Below the pieces are notes generated by a model. That model did no database searches. It saw only the letters and a program-made list of their open reading frames with translations, and had not been told where the DNA came from. From positions 31,794,762-31,858,761 of the forward strand of contig CM064485.1 of NCBI GenBank assembly GCA_032716605.1: DNA of 64,000 bases, in the 5' to 3' direction. This stretch comes from Paralithodes platypus. Lineage: Eukaryota > Arthropoda > Malacostraca > Decapoda > Lithodidae. Below, one piece after another: positions 58,966 through 64,000 of this stretch (position 1 is the stretch's first letter; every line of letters begins with the position of its first letter). Both the position numbers and the translations under genes were made by a program.

Positions 58966-59235
58966 TTTCTTCTCATATTTCTTCTCTGTTTGACCTTTGC
59001 TTACATCATAAGTATATAACTTAATCAATGGTCTTACCTTGTCCTTTATCACGTTATACGGTAATCTGCTATCTTCTTTCCTTTTTCCTTCTCTACCTTC
59101 CTGCCTCTATCTATGTTTTCCTTCGTTCCTTCTTCTGTCTGTTTTTTTCCATCTGTATCCTTCCATCTTTCCGTCATATCTACCGTTTAGTGCCCTCCCT
59201 TCACTCCACCCTTCCTTAGTACCTGCCCAATTGCC
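58966..59235. other. Pyrimidine-rich spacer
   Basis: T/C-rich with small Leu/Ser/Pro-rich ORFs (59028-59275) that read as low complexity. No gene supported. Confidence 0.45.
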
Positions 59236-59451
59236 GACTTGCGAGTTTCGTTCTATAAGGAAGTTGGAGCTGTAGACATCGATATTTAACAGAATTACGA
59301 GCTAAAAATACGGTCGTTGTACATTCATAAATACATAAAACCCAATTCAACATACCCTTTAGCCATCAGAAACCTACATTATTATTATATTTATGTTTAA
59401 TATCGATGTTTAAGGCTCCAACTTCCTTATAGCCTGAAACTCGCAAGTGGT
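59236..59451. mobile_element. MITE with 8-bp target duplication (hAT-like, 216 bp)
   Basis: CAATTGCC lies immediately outside both ends (59228-59235, 59452-59459). The inner inverted repeats run about 50 bp: ACTTGCGAGTTTC, CTATAAGGAAGTTGGAGC and ACATCGATATT, with a few mismatches. An 8-bp duplication is typical of hAT elements. No ORF inside. Confidence 0.8.
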
Positions 59452-59886
59452 CAATTGCCTACCTGCATACTTCCTTCCACATACTACCTGCGTTGCGTCA
59501 TCACATAATTTTCTAACGCTGTTCTTCGCATATACATTTGTTTTCTGCCTCTTCTTGAGCATCGTCTAGTTTGTATTAGATATATTGGCGTGGCTGTATT
59601 TATAGAGTAACAAATATTTTCTTAGTATTAAATTCGTATGCATTTAAAAATACTTCTATAGTATTCACTCACGAAAGTTTACACATAAAAGTACTGCTAT
59701 ATTTCACCTAGCTAATTCTCTCTCTCTCTCTCTCTCTCTCTCCGGAACTGGCCTCCTCAGCGGAATGTTCGTGATATTGGAAACGTACGTCCTTTTTATG
59801 AGATAATTTTTGTCCGTGTACAAGTGCTTGGCAAAATTGGCTGGCTGGAGAATAGATAGATAGAGATAGACATGTAGGAAGAGAAG

Positions 59887-59944
<58 letters not shown>

Positions 59945-59960
59945 GGTATATATATACACC

Positions 59961-60009
<49 letters not shown>

Positions 60010-60024
60010 TATATATCAGCCAAA
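59452..60024. other. Spacer with CT and TA microsatellites
   Basis: (CT)n at 59717-59742 and a long interrupted (TA)n with ACCGGTA units at 59888-60017, which directly borders the following LINE. No gene. Confidence 0.7.
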
Positions 60025-60099
60025 TCTTCGACTTGCCAAGCACTTTTTCATCAATAATAAATGCACTGAACTATCCAACTCTAGTTCTTCTTAAGCTTT

Positions 60100-61978
60100 C
60101 TGGCATCTAGCCGCCAAAAACCTCTCCAACAATTTTTCTTCCTCGTCTTTCCCTCCCCTTTTCCACTCTGATGGCACAACCATCACTTCTTCCTCTGACA
60201 AAGTTGAACTCTTCGGTCAAACTTTTGCTAGAAACTCCACTTTGGATGATTTCGGTGCTATTCCTCCCTCTCCACCCCCCTCTCTCCTACTTATGCCTAA
60301 TATCCTAATCTCTTCTAAAGATGTACTTTCTACCCTTTTTGGGCTGAATACTAAGAAGGCGTATGGTCCTGACGGTGTTCCTCCTGTTGTACTCAAAAAC
60401 TGTGCTTCTGTGCCGACTCCCTGCCTAGGCAAACTCTTTTGTCTCTCTCTCTCCTCCAACGTCTTCCCTTCTTGCTGGAAGTTTGCTCTCATTCAACCTG
60501 TCCCAAAGAAGGGCGACCGCTCTCAACCCTCCAACTATCGTCCAATTGCTCTCATCTCTTGTATCTCTAAAGTTTTTGAAACTTTTCTTGCTTCCAAATT
60601 TCTTAAGCATTTCTCTTCTCATAATCTGCTCTCAGATCGCCAGTATGGCTTCCTTGAGGGCAGCTTTACTGGTGATCTTCTTTCATATCTTACTAACTCT
60701 TGGTCATCCAATTTTCGGGACTTCAATGAGACTTTTTCTGTTGCACTAGACATATCGAAGGCCTTTGATATTGTCTGGCACACATTTTTAATTTCCAAAC
60801 TGCCCTCCTTCGGTTTCTGTCCCTCCATCTGTGCCTTTTTCTCTAATTTCCTTTCCGGCCGTTCCATAGCTGCGGTTGTGGACGGCCATCGCTCACTTCC
60901 TCATCCTATCAACTCCGGTGTTCCTCAGGGTTCTGTCCTATCTCCAATTTCAGTTGTTACAAACATTTTATGAATGGAGGATGCCTTTAGGCACATGGAC
61001 CCTTTTGTTTTATCTGTGTTTTTCCTTCCTCCGTTCATTGTCTCTTTAAAAAAAAAAAAAAAAAAAAAAATTATCTTTCTAATTTTCATAAATGATCTTC
61101 TCAACTGTACATCCAATCCCATCCATTCATATGCTGACGACTCTACCTTACACCACTCAATTAGTTTTCCAGAATGCCCCAGCCAGCAGTCCCTCAAAAG
61201 CAAACGTAATGAAGCCATAAAACACTTACCGGTATATTCTGATCTAGCTACTATTTCCAATTGGGGTAGAGAAAACCTTGTTGCATTTAATGCTTCCAAG
61301 ACTCAATTTATCCATCTTACTACCCATCAGGAACCTCCAGAGGATTATCCCTTATTCTTCAACAATACAAAAATCAATCCCTCATCTTCTCTCAATATTC
61401 TCGGTGTCTCTTTTTCTTCTTCCCTCACTTGGAAGGACCATATTACCAGTCTTGCTAAGGCAGCCTCCCAGAAGCTGGGTGTGCTCAACTGCCTCAAGGG
61501 GTTCTTTACCCCTGCGCAGCTTCTTGCTCTGTACAGGGGCACAGTGCGTCCTTGTATTGAGTATTGTTCACATGTGTGGGGAGGATCCTCTCACACCGCA
61601 CTCCTAGACAAAGTAGAAAAGAAAGCCTTTCGCATCATTAACTCCCGTCCACTCACCAACTCTCTGCAATCTCTCTCTCTTCGCCGCAACGTTGCATCTC
61701 TCTCGCTATTCTATCGCTACTACAATAATCAGTGTTCCTCGGAGCTTTCCCAGTGTATACCACCTCTACATAGGGTACGTAGTACCCGCCTTGCAACACA
61801 ATCCCACCCCTACTCTGTGCAACTCTCCAACCCAAGAGTGAAACGCTATTCTCAGACTTTCTCCTATTCAACTGCTGAGCTCTGGAACTCTCTCCCAGAA
61901 TCAGTTTTTCCCTCTTCCTATAACTTAAATTGCTTCAAACTCAGTGTGTCCACGCATTTTAGCTCGAACGTCCCTTGA
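60100..61978 (+). pseudogene. Jockey-like reverse transcriptase ORF, split by an insertion
   Basis: The first part (open to a stop near 60972) carries KAYGPDGVPPVVLKN, LIQPVPKKGDRSQPSNYRP, SDRQYGFLEG, VALDISKAFDIVWH and NSGVPQGSVLSP. After the insertion the second part (to 61978) carries FLIFINDLLN, SYADDSTLHHS with catalytic YADD, ISNWGRENLVAFNASKTQF, LNILGVSFSSSLTWKDHI, GTVRPCIEYCSHVWGG and RRNVASLSLFYRYYN. Order and spacing are those of a non-LTR RT with a long C-terminal region. The copy lacks the endonuclease and start because of 5' truncation. Apart from the insertion the coding sequence is well preserved, so it is a fairly recent copy. Confidence 0.85.
60950..61070 (+). mobile_element. 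Poly(A)-ended insertion inside the RT ORF
   Basis: About 120 bp separate the GSVLSP and FLIFINDLL motifs that should be nearly adjacent. The insert ends in 23 A residues (61048-61070), so it looks like a 5'-truncated retroposed RNA in plus orientation. Its body (GAATGGAGGATGCC, CCTCCGTTCATTGTC) matches nothing else I noticed in the window. No clear target duplication was found. Confidence 0.65.
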
Positions 61979-62070
61979 TTTTGGCCCTGTCACTCTTTCA
62001 TCTCTGGGGGAAGGCACTCGCTGCAGGCAGTTATGCCTTTTGTCCCCCTCATTCACATAGAAAAAAAAAA

Positions 62071-62572
62071 ATAGACTATCTTATGTTCGCCGGCCACTCA
62101 ACCACCGAACCTCTGCCTTACCTATAGATGACCAAGCTCTGTCCTACATACACACTACATTAGATTCAAGCATTTTCTCCAAGCTTAAGTACCGGTACTC
62201 ATCATAAGAATCTCATTTAATATCCCTTATGTCTCACAGTGTATGTCGTAAGTATTCATGTGTTCAAATACCTGTTACTTAGACTAACGCATTTGCATTC
62301 AACTAGCTACTCCCCAGACTTAATCAATCACCATTGGAGTCTCAATTAATATCAGTTACGTAGCACAGTGTGTGTCCTAATTATTGGCATGTCCATTGTC
62401 TTATCCCTTGTCTTAAATTGTACCGGTACATTCTTATGTATATGCCCATGGCAATACCCATGCCTTACGTAATAAACCTGTATTAAACGTTACAAACTTG
62501 ACTCTTCACTATTGTACCTTCCAATACTTCTCCCTTGGTATAACAGAACCCACATAGTTTATGCAGCCCTGA
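62071..62572. other. Intergenic DNA, nothing recognised
   Basis: AT-rich with several ACCGGTAC words; no ORF or element ends identified. Confidence 0.4.
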
Positions 62573-62642
62573 CGAGGGGCGTCACGCTCCTTGGTGCCGC
62601 TAGAAAAGCGGCGAACACATCCAAAGGTATCCAAAGGTAAGG
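62573..62642 (+). mobile_element. CR1-like LINE 3'-end scrap
   Basis: GACGAGGGGCGTCACGCTCC, TTGGTGCCGCTAGAAAAGC and GGCGAACACATCC match the 3' UTRs at 20541-20590 and 28716-28765. A tail of (ATCCAAAGGT)-type repeats follows (62617-62640). Confidence 0.85.
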
Positions 62643-63068
62643 ACACCTTCTCATCGTTAACAAGGGCTGGTATCTCAATATTGTTACGGACTAGGATTCA
62701 AACCCACACCACTATGATTAAATGAATAACTTCCATGAAAAGGCAACACAACCACTGTATTATCACCGTAATACTATGAGAATGGAAGTTAACCACCCAA
62801 AATTAGACTGCAAGGTTAATATTATCCGCCAGCGAAACCCTATCACTATATAACAAGTCAATCAGAATCAGATCATTGATATTAAGTTTTCTTTAATGTC
62901 AGTAGTATAGCTTATGCTTTCATAAATCCTTTAAGATATATATATGTAAAGTATTCAAGTACCCTGGTATCCATCTATCACTTAGTTTACTGTACGAATA
63001 ATTCATTGTTTACTTTCTTTTAGAGCCCAAACTATGTAAAACTATTTAAACCCTTAAGTTATTTGAAA
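62643..63068. other. AT-rich spacer
   Basis: No gene or element recognised. Confidence 0.4.
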
Positions 63069-64000
63069 GATCTATCTATCTATCTATCTATTGCCTGACG
63101 CCGTGATCCCCGAAGGGGTGGCCACGAACGAAACGCCCCCATGCACCTCTGTCCCCAGTCGGCCAATGCCCCTCCTCCCAACCAGCGTTCCATATGGCCG
63201 AACCATCTCCAGATGTTCCTTTTCACACTTTCCAGCACATCTAGCTCCACTCCACACCTCCTTCTTACTTCCTCATTCGTCTGTCTATCCCTCCATGTAA
63301 CTACGCATGCACTTCTCAAGTAACTTATTTCCATCCCTCTCTCTCTTGGTCTGAGTTTCTCAACCAACGTCCATGCTTTGCTTCCGTAAGTTAGTATCGG
63401 GATTACCACACTGTCATGCAAGGACTTCTTCACTTCCATGCTAACCTCCCTATTTCTTGTTACTGCTTTCAGCGATCTACAACCCTCTTCCCCTGTTGCA
63501 CCCTCTCTCGCAATTCTTCATCCATACTCCCATCTTTACTCGGCACACTGCCCAGATACTTAAATAAGCTGACAATCTCCATAGCCTGACCGTTCAACTT
63601 CACCTCACACTCTGTGGCTTTACCCCTTTCAAAGACCATAAACTTGCTCTTCCCCGTATTTACCTTCAGATTCCATTTTTCGCACACTGTTCCAAACATA
63701 TTTACCAGACCCTTCAACTCCCATTCATTATCGCTCATCAGAACTGTATCATCAGCAAACAGCAGGACAGGTAGCCTCTACTTGTTTCTCTCCCTTATCA
63801 GCGATACACCACCATCCACTGCTCTTCCTTGTATTTCTTTCCTGACTCCATCCATATATACGGTAAACAACCACGGGGACATCACACACCCGTTTCAACC
63901 CAACATTCAGTTCATTTAACTCGTTTTGCTCATTCTCCACACATACTGCCGCCTTTGCACCCTCATACATGCTCTTCACTGCTTTCAGCAACTTGCCATC
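63069..64000 (-). pseudogene. RTE-like LINE RT region, running off the window edge
   Basis: A minus-strand element with its (ATCT)n tail at 63069-63091 and the same 3' UTR as the 1880-2488 copy. It reaches further 5' than that copy. Blocks include LKAVKSMYEGAKAAV, a broken stretch with VYMDG-like and IREK-like remnants, LLFADDTVLMSDNEW with an intact FADD, EKWNLKVNTGKSKFMVFE, KYLGSVPSKDGSMDEE, then LHDSVVIPILTYGS, ACVVTWRDRQTNEE and WRWFGHMER. Several small frameshifts break the ORF. A stretch present in the 1880 copy (MESERMTKRVYKSEVEG) is missing here. The endonuclease, if present, lies beyond the window. Confidence 0.85.

Larger units (their letters stand above)
60025..62070 (+). mobile_element. 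Jockey-like LINE, 5'-truncated, poly(A)-tailed
   Basis: A plus-strand LINE starting near a (TA)n tract and ending with the GCAGGCAGTTATGCCTTTTG 3' block and an A-rich tail (62061-62070). It contains most of an RT ORF and a nested insertion. A second truncated copy is at 24518-25455 (minus), with 3' scraps at 25688 and 52763. The poly(A) tail and RT type suggest the Jockey/I side of LINEs; the clade is not certain. Confidence 0.8.

Overview
The window is eukaryotic, repeat-dominated, non-genic DNA. I find no convincing host protein-coding gene and no intact tRNA or rRNA gene. The mix of elements suggests a crustacean, most likely a decapod: a DIRS-type retrotransposon, a BEL/Pao LTR element, CR1-like, Jockey-like and RTE-like LINEs, a Penelope-like fragment, piggyBac-like TTAA MITEs, and very long (CT)n and (TA)n microsatellites. 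Decapod is an inference from family content, not from a diagnostic host gene.

Left part (1-20.5 kb). A decayed PIF/Harbinger transposase (579-1312) is followed by RTE-like LINE 3' ends with GATA/ATCT tails. Next come a LINE RT fragment between two (TA)n tracts and the first of three copies of a 488-bp TTAA MITE (7548, 16389, 22980). A 7.5-kb element (8128-15660) has the DIRS architecture: inverted terminal repeats, plus an internal complementary region that is an exact reverse complement of both element ends joined. It has no intact retrotransposon genes. Then come a TA-flanked MITE with an internal tandem duplication (19002-19516) and a Penelope-like GIY-YIG endonuclease remnant (19546-20041).

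Middle (20.5-41.7 kb). This holds a foldback-like element with terminal-repeat-derived internal repeats (23639-24351), a 5'-truncated Jockey-like LINE, and a nearly full-length but frameshifted CR1-like LINE on the minus strand (28692-33010). The ORF1 of that LINE carries a PHD-like finger and three CCCH zinc fingers. A structurally complete, young BEL/Pao element (34353-41710) has 568/567-bp LTRs that differ at about four positions, and a TTTCC target duplication. Its gag, protease-RT-RNase H and integrase lie in three reading-frame segments. The gag/pol junction contains two -1 slippery-type heptamers in the correct phase.

Right part (41.8-64 kb). This is a tandem-repeat field: a 90-bp unit x22, 23-bp x13, 58-bp x about 42, 36-bp x22, 25-bp x21 and 25-bp x16, plus three (CT)n tracts of 99-236 bp. 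One array (51740-52265) is an amplified end of an adjacent TTAA MITE. Between the arrays lie tRNA-derived SINE heads, two more small MITEs, a 44-bp-arm perfect palindrome, a second CR1-like LINE pseudogene, a Jockey-like LINE with a nested poly(A) insertion, and an RTE-like LINE running off the right edge.

The elements do not form a pathway. They record insertions into (TA)n tracts and other repeats, and conversion of transposon ends into minisatellites.
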